NCBI GenBank assembly: GCA_035509615.1
Contig: DATJLK010000150.1
Span: 1 to 34,324, forward strand
Source: AP-15 sp035509615
GTDB lineage: Bacteria > Pseudomonadota > Alphaproteobacteria > ATCC43930 > CGMCC-115725
Length of the DNA stretch: 34,324 bases
Direction of reading: 5' to 3'
Shown here piece after piece: positions 1 to 8,089 of the stretch (positions within the stretch are counted from its first letter, which is position 1; every line of letters begins with the position of its first letter). A program made the translations under genes and the position numbers. A model generated the notes under the pieces. That model was not told the origin of the DNA. It saw only the letters and a list, made by a program, of their open reading frames with translations, and made no database searches.

Positions 1-779
1 GCTTTGCCGAGGGTGTGTTTACCGCGGTCAAGTTCTACCCGGCGCATGCGACGACGAACTCGGCTTCAGGAGTGTCGAATATCGGAGCGGTGCAGTCAGC
101 GCTGGAGCGCATGGCCGAGATCGGCATGCCGCTGTTGGTGCATGGCGAGGTCACCGACCCTGAGGTCGACATCTTCGACCGCGCGGCGGTCTTTGTCGAC
201 AAGGTGCTCGATCCGCTGCGCCGCCGCCTGCCCGAACTCAAGATCGTGCTCGAACACATCACCACCAAAGAGGCGGTCGATTACGTGCGTTCCGCCAGCG
301 CGAACCTCGCGGCGACGATCACCGCGCATCACCTGCAGATCAGCCGCAACGCGCTGTTTGCCGGCGGGATCCGGCCGCATCTCTACTGTCTGCCGATCGC
401 CAAGCGGGAAAAGCATCGCCACGCGCTGCGCCGCGCCGCGACCTCCGGCGACCGGCGCTTTTTTCTCGGCACCGACAGCGCCCCGCATGCGCAACCCGCA
501 AAGGAGACGGCATGCGGCTGCGCCGGCATTTTTACCGCACCCTGCGCGCTCGAACTCTACGCCGAGGTGTTTGCCGACGAACGCGCCCTCGATCGCTTCG
601 AGGCCTTTGCGGCGCTGAACGGCGCCGAATTCTACGGCCTGCCGCCAAACGACGAGCGCGTCGGCTTGCGTTGCGAGCCCTGCCCGGTGCCCGAACGCAT
701 CGGCGCCGGCGAGATGTCGGTCATCCCATTTCGCGCCGGCGAAACCCTGCGCTGGCGCTTCGTCGGGATCGCCAGTTAA
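1..779 (+). CDS. pyrC: dihydroorotase, class II PyrC type (5' truncated by window edge)
   Basis: This enzyme cyclises N-carbamoyl-aspartate to dihydroorotate in de novo pyrimidine synthesis, in the cytoplasm. The open frame enters from the left edge in phase 3 and gives about 258 residues; E. coli PyrC has 348, so roughly the first 90 residues, including the first metal-binding His-x-His, lie outside. Family landmarks are in order: FTAVKFYP (its Lys is the one carboxylated in E. coli PyrC), LLVHGEV (metal His), LEHITTKEAVDYV (metal His), RPHLYCLPIAK (substrate loop), GTDSAPHA (catalytic Asp) and CGCAGIF. It ends in TAA with no obvious terminator. The next gene is 207 bp away and metabolically unrelated, so no operon is implied. 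Identification is firm; the real start cannot be seen. Confidence 0.95.
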   Translation, partial: FAEGVFTAVKFYPAHATTNSASGVSNIGAVQSALERMAEIGMPLLVHGEVTDPEVDIFDRAAVFVDKVLDPLRRRLPELKIVLEHITTKEAVDYVRSASANLAATITAHHLQISRNALFAGGIRPHLYCLPIAKREKHRHALRRAATSGDRRFFLGTDSAPHAQPAKETACGCAGIFTAPCALELYAEVFADERALDRFEAFAALNGAEFYGLPPNDERVGLRCEPCPVPERIGAGEMSVIPFRAGETLRWRFVGIAS

Positions 780-986
780 GGGCTAAACCCGCGGGAGCGT
801 CAGTTCCATTCCCGCATCACTTGGCAAGGCCTCATCTTTTTCGGCTCCAAAGCCGCCGCGGAGCGCCGCATGGCGGCGAGATTTCTGCTCTGCATATCTT
901 GCCGGCGCTGACCGCCGGGGCATAGGTTGCCGATACGCGTCCACCCTTTTGTCCGGCGGGCACGGTGCGGCAGTAAGGATCGCGCA

Positions 987-2354
987 ATGAAACGGCAGTT
1001 GCACCTCAACCTGTTCATCCATAGTCGCGGCCATCACGAGGCGTCGTGGCGCCATCCGGACACATCGCCGCTGCCATTAACCGACATCCGCTATTATCAG
1101 GATCTGGCGCAGCGCGCCGAAGCAGCGCTGTTCGATTCCGTTTTCTTCGCTGATCAATTGGCGCTGGGCGGCGATGTCGCCCAGGCGGCGCGCACCTGGC
1201 TCGAGCCGATCACCGTGCTGGCGGCAATGGCGACCGCAACGAGCCGGGTCGGGCTGATCGCAACCGCCTCCACCACCTACACCGAACCATTCAATCTGGC
1301 GCGACAGTTCGCCTCGATCGACCATATCAGCAACGGCCGCGCGGCGTGGAACATTGTCACCTCGTGGCTCGCGACCGCAGCGGAAAATTTTGGCGGCGCT
1401 GGACAGGTCAGCCACGCCGACCGGTATGCCCGCGGCGAGGAGTTCATGGCGGTCGTCAACGCGCTGTGGGACAGCTGGGCGGCGGACGCGGTCATCGACG
1501 ATCGCGCCGGCGGCGTCTATGCGCGCGCCGACCGCATCCGCGCGATCAACCACCGCGGTGATTTCTATACCGTTGCCGGGCCGCTCAATCTGCCGCGCTG
1601 CCCGCAAGGCCGGCCGGTGCTGGTGCAGGCGGGTTCGTCGGACACCGGCCGTCGCTTTGCCGCGCGCCACGCCGACGCCGTGTTTACCGCCCATATGGCA
1701 AAAGCGACGGCGCAGGATTTTTATGCCGATCTGAAGACGCTCGCCAAGGCAGAGGGACGGATGCCGGAGCAGGTGCTGATCCTCCCCGGCCTTAGCCCGA
1801 TGATCGCCGGCACTGAAACCGAGGCGCAGCGGCTGGTGCGCGAGGTCAACGAATTGACCGACCCGGAGGTCGGACGCAAGCGGCTGTCGGGCCGCTTTGG
1901 CGGCTATGATTTCTCGCATCTGCCGCTCGACCGACCGCTCTCGGTCGCGGATTTCCCCGACCCGGCCTCGGTCGAAGCGGCGCGCAGCCGCACCGAGGTG
2001 ATCCTCAACCTGGTCCGCCGCGACCGGCCGACATTGCGGCAATTGCTCGGCTATCTCGCCGGCGCGCGCGGGCACTTTGTCACCGCCGGGACGCCGGAAC
2101 AGATCGCCGATCTGATCGAGGACTGGTTCGCCGACGGCGCTGCCGACGGGTTCAACATCATGCCGCCGCTGCTGCCGGCGCAACTCGATGCGTTCAGCAC
2201 CGGCGTGATCCCGATCCTGCAGCGTCGCGGGCTGTTCCGGACCGAGTACCAGGGCAGGATGCTGCGCGAGCATTACGGTCTGCACTGGCCGCCGAGCGTG
2301 TTCGATGATCCGGCCTTTTCGGCCGGGCTGTCGGGAGCCGCCGCCGGCATATGA
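987..2354 (+). CDS. NtaA/SnaA/DszA-family FMN-dependent monooxygenase
   Basis: This is a 455-residue luciferase-like flavin monooxygenase of the NtaA/SnaA/DszA group. Such enzymes use FMNH2 supplied by a separate reductase to oxidise nitrilotriacetate, sulfones or similar compounds in the cytoplasm. The N-terminal strand (LHLNLFIHSRGHHEASWRH), the FDSVFFADQ strand, the EPITVLAAMATATSRVGLIAT segment, the NIVTSW motif and VLVQAGSSDTGR with the following AARHADAVF are all typical. Length matches the family (about 440-460). I chose ATG 987, preceded by TAAGGAT, over a TTG at 927, because family similarity begins there. No flavin reductase gene is nearby, so the partner must be elsewhere. The stop is followed within 63 bp by a flavin amine oxidase on the same strand. 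Substrate unknown. Confidence 0.88.
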   Translation: MKRQLHLNLFIHSRGHHEASWRHPDTSPLPLTDIRYYQDLAQRAEAALFDSVFFADQLALGGDVAQAARTWLEPITVLAAMATATSRVGLIATASTTYTEPFNLARQFASIDHISNGRAAWNIVTSWLATAAENFGGAGQVSHADRYARGEEFMAVVNALWDSWAADAVIDDRAGGVYARADRIRAINHRGDFYTVAGPLNLPRCPQGRPVLVQAGSSDTGRRFAARHADAVFTAHMAKATAQDFYADLKTLAKAEGRMPEQVLILPGLSPMIAGTETEAQRLVREVNELTDPEVGRKRLSGRFGGYDFSHLPLDRPLSVADFPDPASVEAARSRTEVILNLVRRDRPTLRQLLGYLAGARGHFVTAGTPEQIADLIEDWFADGAADGFNIMPPLLPAQLDAFSTGVIPILQRRGLFRTEYQGRMLREHYGLHWPPSVFDDPAFSAGLSGAAAGI

Positions 2355-2417
2355 CAGCCGCACATACACGAAACGCCACGGCGGCCGCCGCGCTGGATCC
2401 GATGGCCGGTCTGCGCG

Positions 2418-3698
2418 ATGACTGATCGCAATCCAGCCCACTTCCTGGTCATCGGGGCTGGCGCTGCCGGTCTGATGGCCGCGCGGGAACTGGTGCGGGC
2501 AGGCAGACGGGTGACGATTCTCGAGGCGCGGGACCGATATGGCGGGCGCATCTACCCGCTGCCGGTCGAGGAATTCGGCTACCCGGCCGAAGGCGGCGCC
2601 GAGTTCATCCACGGTGCCGCACCGGTGACGCGCGCCTTGATGCGCGAGGCCGGACTTTCCCTGGCGCCAATGCGAGGAACCGATTGGAGCGCCCGCCGCG
2701 GCCCGTTATCCCCGGACGAATACGCGACGCCGCATACCGATCGCCTGCACCAGGAATTGCAAGCGTTGAGGACCGATCTGCCGGTCGCCGAATTTCTCGA
2801 GACGCATTTTTCCGACCGGCAATACGACGAACTGCGGCGCGCCGTCATCAGGATGGTCGAGGGCTACGACGCGGCCGACCCGCGCCGCGCCAGCACTTTC
2901 GCGCTGCGTGACGAATGGCTGAGTCGCGGACTCGATCAGCAGGGGCGGATCGCGCAGGGCTACGGCGCGCTGATCGACTATCTTGCAGCCGAGTGCCGCC
3001 GGCTTGGCGCGGCAATCCGTCTGGGGGCGGCGGTGACGGCCATCGACCAGCAAGGCGAGCGAATTGCCGCCCGTTGTCATGATGGCACGACGATCGCGGC
3101 GGATGCCGCAATCCTGACCGTGCCGCTTCCGCTGCTGTCCCGGATCGCACTGCCAGCGAAAGCACGCGAGCGAGCGGCGGCCGGCGCCGATATCGGGTTC
3201 GGCAATGTCGTCAAGCTTCTGCTGCGCTTTCGAACAAGGTGGTGGGCCGAACAGCGCGGGCATGATCTGACCGACCTCTCCTTTGTGTTTTCGAACGCCA
3301 CGGTTCCGACCTGGTGGACCCAGTATCCGGCCGAATATCCGGTGCTGACCGGATGGTTCGCGGGACCCAAGGCCGGTGGAGTGTCGGCGCTCAGCGAGAG
3401 CGAGTTTGTCGATATGGGGCTCGCCGCGCTTGCCGGGATTTTCGAGCTGTCGACGAAGGGGTTAGCGAGCAGCGTCGTCGCGTCGCGAGCCATCAATTGG
3501 GGCAACGACCCGTTCGCGCTAGGCGCCTATTCTTACGCCACCCCGGAAACGCGTGCCGCCCAGACGATCCTGAAAGTGGCTGATGGTGATCCCGTGCATT
3601 TTTCGGGGGAGGCACTCTATGCCGGCCCGGATATCGGCACGGTCGAGGCGGCGCTCGCCAGTGGCCTGGCGACGGCGCAGACGATCCTCGCCGCCTGA
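2418..3698 (+). CDS. flavin-containing amine oxidoreductase
   Basis: This 426-residue protein belongs to the FAD-dependent amine oxidase superfamily (monoamine oxidase, polyamine oxidase, amino-acid oxidase-like), which oxidises C-N bonds to imines with release of H2O2 or transfer to an acceptor. The Rossmann fold is at residues 9-45: VIGAGAAGLMAARELVRAG, the ribose-binding acidic residue in ILEARDRYGGR, then the GGAEFIHG strand. The C-terminal FAD motif is HFSGEALYAGP...GTVEAALASG. No signal peptide is visible, so it is probably cytoplasmic. It follows the upstream monooxygenase by 63 bp and precedes a molybdenum hydroxylase pair by 109 bp, suggesting oxidation of a nitrogen compound; that is inference. 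A 24-codon frame starting at ATG 2351 overlaps both genes, probably by chance. Confidence 0.88.
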   Translation: MTDRNPAHFLVIGAGAAGLMAARELVRAGRRVTILEARDRYGGRIYPLPVEEFGYPAEGGAEFIHGAAPVTRALMREAGLSLAPMRGTDWSARRGPLSPDEYATPHTDRLHQELQALRTDLPVAEFLETHFSDRQYDELRRAVIRMVEGYDAADPRRASTFALRDEWLSRGLDQQGRIAQGYGALIDYLAAECRRLGAAIRLGAAVTAIDQQGERIAARCHDGTTIAADAAILTVPLPLLSRIALPAKARERAAAGADIGFGNVVKLLLRFRTRWWAEQRGHDLTDLSFVFSNATVPTWWTQYPAEYPVLTGWFAGPKAGGVSALSESEFVDMGLAALAGIFELSTKGLASSVVASRAINWGNDPFALGAYSYATPETRAAQTILKVADGDPVHFSGEALYAGPDIGTVEAALASGLATAQTILAA

Positions 3699-3768
3699 GC
3701 CGGCCCGCTTCGCCCGCCCGGCGCCCGGCTTTGCCGCTCTGGCGATAGCATCGCTTGCGCCCTGGCTC

Positions 3769-3777
3769 TGCTATAAT
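3769..3777 (+). promoter_or_regulatory. extended -10 promoter for the molybdenum hydroxylase genes
   Basis: TGCTATAAT is a perfect extended -10 element (TGnTATAAT) 30 bp before the ATG at 3808. The -35 hexamer expected 17 bp upstream is poor (around ATCGCT), as is normal for extended -10 promoters. Transcription would start near 3784 and leave a leader of about 24 nt containing GAGACGGGA as ribosome binding site. This separates the hydroxylase pair from the amine oxidase upstream. No operator was recognised. Confidence 0.6.
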
Positions 3778-3807
3778 TCCTGACCTGCGATAGCCGGCGA
3801 GACGGGA

Positions 3808-4290
3808 ATGCCAACAGTCAATCTGAGTGTGAATGGACGCGAGGTCGGCATCACCGCCGATGGCGACACCCCGCTCCTCGATATCCTGCGCAATCATCTC
3901 GGGCTTTTGGGCACGAAATTCGGCTGCGGCCTCGAACAATGCGGCTGCTGCATGGTGCTTGTCGACGGCCGACCTGAGAAAGCCTGCGGGAAGGCGCTAT
4001 CCACCCTGGCGGGCAAACAGATCCTGACGATCGAAGGCCTTGGCACGCCCGATCGCCCGCACCCGCTGCAGCAGGCCTTTCTTGACGAGCAGGCCGGCCA
4101 GTGCGGCTACTGCCTTCCCGGCATCCTGATCTCGGCAAAGGCTTTGCTCGACCGCAATCCGGCACCATCGCGGCGTGAAATCGCCGAAGCGCTCGACGAC
4201 AATATCTGCCGCTGCGGCAGCCATACCCGCATCCTGCGCGCCGTCGCCCGCGCCGCCGCGCGGATGGGTACCGCAGGAATTGCCCGATGA
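3808..4290 (+). CDS. (2Fe-2S) small subunit of a molybdenum hydroxylase (IorA/NicA type)
   Basis: This 160-residue electron-transfer subunit carries two [2Fe-2S] clusters that take electrons from the molybdopterin subunit of xanthine dehydrogenase-family hydroxylases. The N-terminal plant-ferredoxin-like cluster is bound by Cys40, Cys45, Cys48 and Cys60 (FGCGLEQCGCC...KAC). The C-terminal all-helical cluster is bound by Cys99, Cys102, Cys134 and Cys136 (GQCGYC...NICRCG). Length is normal for IorA/CoxS-like subunits. Its stop overlaps the start of the next gene in an ATGA, so the two are translationally coupled. There is no medium FAD subunit gene, which fits the isoquinoline 1-oxidoreductase or nicotinate dehydrogenase subgroup, where a cytochrome or another acceptor replaces FAD. 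Confidence 0.92.
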   Translation: MPTVNLSVNGREVGITADGDTPLLDILRNHLGLLGTKFGCGLEQCGCCMVLVDGRPEKACGKALSTLAGKQILTIEGLGTPDRPHPLQQAFLDEQAGQCGYCLPGILISAKALLDRNPAPSRREIAEALDDNICRCGSHTRILRAVARAAARMGTAGIAR

Positions 4291-6416
4291 GCGCCGCCGC
4301 ACCCGCACTGCCGCCGCTGCTCGCCGCCAATCCGCGGCTCGATCAATGGGTCGGTTTCGAAGTGCGCGGTCAGGTCAGGGTTTCGACCGGCCGGGTCGAA
4401 ATCGGCCAGGGAGTGTTGACGGCGATGCGGCAGATCGCGGCCGAGGAGCTCGGCGTGGCGCTCGACCGCATCGTGCTGCGATCGGGCGACACCGATCTGA
4501 CGCCAAACGAGGGCTATACCGCCGGCAGCCAATCAATCCAATTCGGCGGCATCGCCTTGCGCCTTGCCTGCGCCGAGGTGCGTGGCCTGTTCCTCGATCA
4601 TGTCGCCGGATCGTTTGGCTTGCCGCGCGCCGATCTCGCGGTGGATGACGGCGCCATCACCCGCGACAGCGAACCCACCGGTCATGATTACTGGTCGCTC
4701 GCGGCTGCGGTCAATCTCGGCCGACCCGCGCGGGGCGGCGCACCGACCAAGAAACCGGACGAGTATCGCGTCGTTGGATACAGCGCGCCGCGCGTCGACC
4801 TTGCCGCCAAGGTATTTGGTGAACCCGTCTTTGTTCACGACATCAGCCCGGCCGGCATGCTGCATGCGCGCGTCGTGCGCCAGCCGCGCCGCGGGGCGAC
4901 GATCAAGGCGGTCGACGAGGCGGCGCTGCGCCGCGCCGCGAAAAGCCCGATCGAAATCATCCGCGTCGGCAATTTCCTGGCGATCACCGGTCCCGACGAA
5001 ACCGTCGTCGAAGCGGTCGCGGCAGTGGCGCCGAGCCATGTCGTGTGGGACGGCGTCGACGCGATCAGCCCATTTCAGGAAGAGGCGCGCTGGCTCTTGC
5101 AGCAACCCTCGCTCGACCGGGTCGTCGGCGCGCCGCAATCGACCGCGCCGCTGCCGGCCGCCAACCGGTACGAGGCGACCTATACGCGGATGCACATCGC
5201 CCACGCTTCGGTGGCGCCGTCCTGCGCTGTGGCGCTCTATCAGAATGGCCGGCTCGAGGTGTGGACGCATTCGCAAGGCGTCTATCCGCTGCGCGATGCA
5301 TTGGCGCGCACCTGCAAGCTCGATCCGGCCAGGATCCGGGTTACCCATGTCCAGGGGCCGGGCTGCTATGGCCATAACGGCGCCGACGATGCCGCCGCCG
5401 ACGCCGCAATCATCGCGATGCAGAATCCGGGCAAGCCGATTCGGGTGCGCTGGCGGCGCGAAGAAGAGTTCGGCTTTGAACCGGTCAGCCCGGCGATGGT
5501 CGTGACCGCGCGCGCAGCACTCGACGCAACCGGACGACCACTCGATTGGACAACCGAAATCTGGAGCGGCCGGCATTCGAGCCGGCCCGGCGGCGGCGGC
5601 AATTTGCTCGCCGCCGAGGCGCTGCCCGACCCGCCGCCGGCACCCCCCGCCACCGAATCGTCCGACCCGCCGGGCGCCGGCACCCGCAACGGCGAGCCGC
5701 TTTATGGCTTTCCGGCAAAGCGCATCGTCCATCACCTAATCCCCGAAACCCCGGTGCGCACGTCATCGCTGCGCGGTCTCGGCGCCACCCTCAACGTCTT
5801 CGCGATCGAATCATCGATCGACGAACTGGCCCGGCGCGCCGGTCTCGACCCGGTCGCCTACCGGCTGTCGGTGTTGCCCGATCCGCGCGCCCGCGCGGTG
5901 ATCGAGCAGGTAGCGCGCCTCGGCGGCTGGCGGACGGGATTGCCGTCGGGCACCGGCCAAGGCCGCGGGCTCGGTTTTGCCCGCTACAAAAACATCGCCG
6001 CCTACGCCGCGATCATCGCCGAGGTCGAGGTCGACGAAGACGTTCGCGTCACCCGAGTGTGGTGCGTTTGCGATGCCGGGCTCGTGATCAACCCGGACGG
6101 GGCGATCAACCAGCTCGAGGGCGGCATCATCCAGGCCACGAGCTGGGCGTTGAAGGAAGGCGTCAGGCTCGACACCGCCGGCATCAGCTCGCGCGATTGG
6201 GAGGGATATCCGGTATTGCGCTTTACCGAGGTGCCCGAAGTCACGGTCGAACTGGTGGGCGCTGCCAAAGACCTGCCGCCCCTCGGTGTCGGCGAGGCCT
6301 CCGGCGGCCCGACCGTCGCCGCCATCGGCAACGCCGTCGCCCATGCGCTCGGCACCCGGCTGCGCGATCTGCCATTGACCCGAGAGCGGGTCATGGCGGC
6401 ACTGCTGAAAGCGTGA
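4287..6416 (+). CDS. molybdopterin-binding large subunit of a molybdenum hydroxylase (IorB/NicB type)
   Basis: This is the catalytic subunit of a molybdenum hydroxylase that inserts water-derived oxygen into an N-heterocycle or aldehyde. The 709-residue chain has the permuted order of the isoquinoline 1-oxidoreductase group: a molybdenum-cofactor half-domain first (GRVEIGQGVLTAMRQIAAEELG, about residues 30-55), then the aldehyde oxidase a/b hammerhead (about 155-260), then the rest of the cofactor domain. The conserved GVGEASGGP near the C terminus supplies the predicted active-site base Glu670. There is no C-terminal cytochrome c extension with CxxCH, unlike NicB proteins of some pseudomonads, so the final electron acceptor is unclear. 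A Pro-rich insert at about 445-470 is unusual. No Tat signal is seen, so it is probably cytoplasmic. Substrate unknown; the amine oxidase neighbour hints at a nitrogen compound. Confidence 0.9.
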   Translation: MSAAAPALPPLLAANPRLDQWVGFEVRGQVRVSTGRVEIGQGVLTAMRQIAAEELGVALDRIVLRSGDTDLTPNEGYTAGSQSIQFGGIALRLACAEVRGLFLDHVAGSFGLPRADLAVDDGAITRDSEPTGHDYWSLAAAVNLGRPARGGAPTKKPDEYRVVGYSAPRVDLAAKVFGEPVFVHDISPAGMLHARVVRQPRRGATIKAVDEAALRRAAKSPIEIIRVGNFLAITGPDETVVEAVAAVAPSHVVWDGVDAISPFQEEARWLLQQPSLDRVVGAPQSTAPLPAANRYEATYTRMHIAHASVAPSCAVALYQNGRLEVWTHSQGVYPLRDALARTCKLDPARIRVTHVQGPGCYGHNGADDAAADAAIIAMQNPGKPIRVRWRREEEFGFEPVSPAMVVTARAALDATGRPLDWTTEIWSGRHSSRPGGGGNLLAAEALPDPPPAPPATESSDPPGAGTRNGEPLYGFPAKRIVHHLIPETPVRTSSLRGLGATLNVFAIESSIDELARRAGLDPVAYRLSVLPDPRARAVIEQVARLGGWRTGLPSGTGQGRGLGFARYKNIAAYAAIIAEVEVDEDVRVTRVWCVCDAGLVINPDGAINQLEGGIIQATSWALKEGVRLDTAGISSRDWEGYPVLRFTEVPEVTVELVGAAKDLPPLGVGEASGGPTVAAIGNAVAHALGTRLRDLPLTRERVMAALLKA

Positions 6417-6454
6417 GGCGGCGGCTCGCTGACATCGGGATGGCTCGCTGCGCT

Positions 6455-6522
6455 GGCAATGACACCTGAACTGTTCCATTGCGAATTGTTGTCATTGCGA
6501 GGAACGCGGCGATGAAGCAATC
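6455..6522. repeat. extragenic repeat of the ATTGCGAGGAACGC...GAAGCAATCC type
   Basis: GCAATGACA at 6456-6464 is exactly inverted as TGTCATTGC at 6490-6498, and the right arm continues into GAGGAACGCGGCGATGAAGCAATCC. The pattern resembles dispersed intergenic palindromes seen in many proteobacterial genomes, where arms reading TTGCGAGG...GAAGCAAT are common. It lies between the hydroxylase gene and the convergent MmgE gene and could act as a transcript end. Confidence 0.6.
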
Positions 6523-6586
6523 CGTCGTTCCGGTTGGCGGCGTGAGGCGCCTGATCAGCTCTGATCCTGCTCTCGATTCCAAGGGC

Positions 6587-6649
6587 GATACCATGATTCA
6601 CCTATCGAATCGGAGCGCCAGGCGCTTCCATCCGATACGATCATGGTCT
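6587..6649 (+). repeat. about 60-bp dispersed palindromic repeat, copy A
   Basis: The element begins ACCATGAT (6590-6597) and ends with the inverted copy ATCATGGT (6640-6647); inside lie ATTCAC, ATCG, AGCGCC and ATCCG blocks. A second copy, inverted and three bases longer, lies at 25196-25256. The stop codon of the MmgE/PrpD gene falls in the right arm. Two matching copies 18 kb apart show it is a dispersed element and not chance. Family unknown to me. Confidence 0.7.
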
Positions 6650-8003
6650 AAGCGCGCCCATGTTGGCGCAGTAATCCGGTCAGTTCGCCAATGTGTCGCC
6701 AGTGCTCGCAACGATCGACGGCGCGCTCGACCGCCGCGACGCCATCGGGGGTCAGCACAACCGCGGCCAATTCGCGAAATTTGGCGCGGATCTCGGCGTC
6801 ACTGAACGGGTCCTGAAAATCGCCGCGATGGCTCTGGCAGGAATGCGTGCATTGCCGGCCGTCGCTCAGAGTCAATGTGACGCGCGCTGGCCGCAGCCGT
6901 GGGGCCAGTGCCGTCATTGCCGCATCCTCACTGATATGGACGCGCGGGCGCAATGCAGCAATGTCAGGCTCCGCCAATGCGGTATCGTCGAGTGCGGCAA
7001 ACCCGGCGCCGCCACGCACGACCATCACTGCCGCGGCATGCGGCAGCGAGTATTTCGAGGCGAAATAATTGGCCGGCTCCGGGTTGCGCATCACCGAGGC
7101 AAAACGATAGGTCGCGATGTCGATGCGCTCGACCTGATCCGGTCGGGGGTGCAATTCCGCCAATGCCGCCGCCAGGCAATCGAGCGCCGGATGGATCGGG
7201 TTGCAGCACGCATAAAGCCGGAAATAGTTGCGGGTGATATGCCAGACGGTGCCGAGTTCATCCAATAGCCGGCCGGGGGCAAACCCGTCGCCGACAAGAT
7301 TGGCCAGCGCTTCTTCGATCGCCTCCGGCTGGGCGACAAACCCGGCCAACGCCAGTTCCGGCGCCAAGGCTCCGGCAAACCCGCTGATCCCGCCGGCGAT
7401 ATTGAGCGCCGTGGCGCCGGCGACCGCATTTGTATAGCTCGGTGTCAGCATCAGCACTGCGGCGATCCGCATTGCGCGGCTGATGCCCTCGGCATCGACC
7501 CGGCGCAGCCGGGCACCTGCCGCCGCCGCGGCCAATAACGACACCTGGCCGTTTTGATGCGCCAATGGGCGTGGAGTGAACCCGCCGGCAATACGCGCCG
7601 CGACGTCATAGCCGAGCACAAACGCGGCCAGCATGTCGCGGCCGGCGCTGCCGGTGTTCTCGGCCACAGCCAGCACCCCCGGCAATACCTGCATCGCCGC
7701 CTGGCCCGAGACAAAGCGCAGCCCCTCGCACAATTCGATCGAGCGGCCGGCGATGCCGTTGAGCAACGCCGCCATGCGCGGATCGGCATTGGGCCAGCCG
7801 GCCGCATACACCGTGGCTCCCGCTCCCGCCGCGGGTGCCAGCTGCTGCCGCAATGCTGCGACCTCGGGCCGCGCCGATCCGGCAAGGATCACGCCGAGCG
7901 TATCGAGCATTGTCAGCTTGGCATGGTACTGCACCGTATCAGGGATATCCTCCCACCGTGTGACGGCAACAAATTGCGCCAGCCCTTCGATCTGTTGACC
8001 CAT
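6648..8003 (-). CDS. MmgE/PrpD family protein
   Basis: This 451-residue protein belongs to the MmgE/PrpD family, which includes 2-methylcitrate dehydratase and iminodisuccinate epimerase. The N-terminal all-helical domain carries LAQFVAVTRWEDIPDTVQYHAKLTMLDTLGVILAGS; the later DVAARIAGGFTPR, TALNIAGGISGFAGALAPEL and YFASKYSLPHAAAV segments are standard landmarks. The last matches the KFSLP/YSLPH motif of the active-site region. Length is normal. ATG 8003 is preceded by GAGGAGTTCCGCAGCG, giving a good ribosome binding site. It is divergent from the crotonase gene, with 86 bp between starts, so the two may share a control region. Neither prpB nor prpC is present, so methylcitrate metabolism is not supported; many homologues sit in catabolic clusters with unknown substrates. 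Confidence 0.88.
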   Translation of the reverse strand: MGQQIEGLAQFVAVTRWEDIPDTVQYHAKLTMLDTLGVILAGSARPEVAALRQQLAPAAGAGATVYAAGWPNADPRMAALLNGIAGRSIELCEGLRFVSGQAAMQVLPGVLAVAENTGSAGRDMLAAFVLGYDVAARIAGGFTPRPLAHQNGQVSLLAAAAAGARLRRVDAEGISRAMRIAAVLMLTPSYTNAVAGATALNIAGGISGFAGALAPELALAGFVAQPEAIEEALANLVGDGFAPGRLLDELGTVWHITRNYFRLYACCNPIHPALDCLAAALAELHPRPDQVERIDIATYRFASVMRNPEPANYFASKYSLPHAAAVMVVRGGAGFAALDDTALAEPDIAALRPRVHISEDAAMTALAPRLRPARVTLTLSDGRQCTHSCQSHRGDFQDPFSDAEIRAKFRELAAVVLTPDGVAAVERAVDRCEHWRHIGELTGLLRQHGRA

Positions 8004-8089
8004 CGCTGCGGAACTCCTCGCGGTCGGCGGTGCAGGAATGGTAGCCTTGGCCAGCCCGCGGCGTCACGCGTTGGAAAGGGAACAAAATC

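Noticed and set aside
2351..2425. 24-codon frame starting in an ATGA with the monooxygenase stop and overlapping the amine oxidase start
   Set aside because: Too short, no ribosome binding site of its own, and no recognisable feature in the peptide.
1077..2612. Long minus-strand open frame opposite the NtaA-type monooxygenase
   Set aside because: It is antisense to a gene with clear family motifs, is Arg- and Asp-rich without any domain, and long antisense frames are expected at this GC content.
4533..5735. Minus-strand open frame of about 400 codons inside the molybdenum hydroxylase gene
   Set aside because: A codon-bias shadow of the real gene; composition is dominated by Arg, Ala, Asp and Gly with no domain.
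6648..8003. MmgE/PrpD gene as evidence of a methylcitrate (propionate) pathway
   Set aside because: No prpB or prpC homologue is in the window, and the family has many unrelated members.
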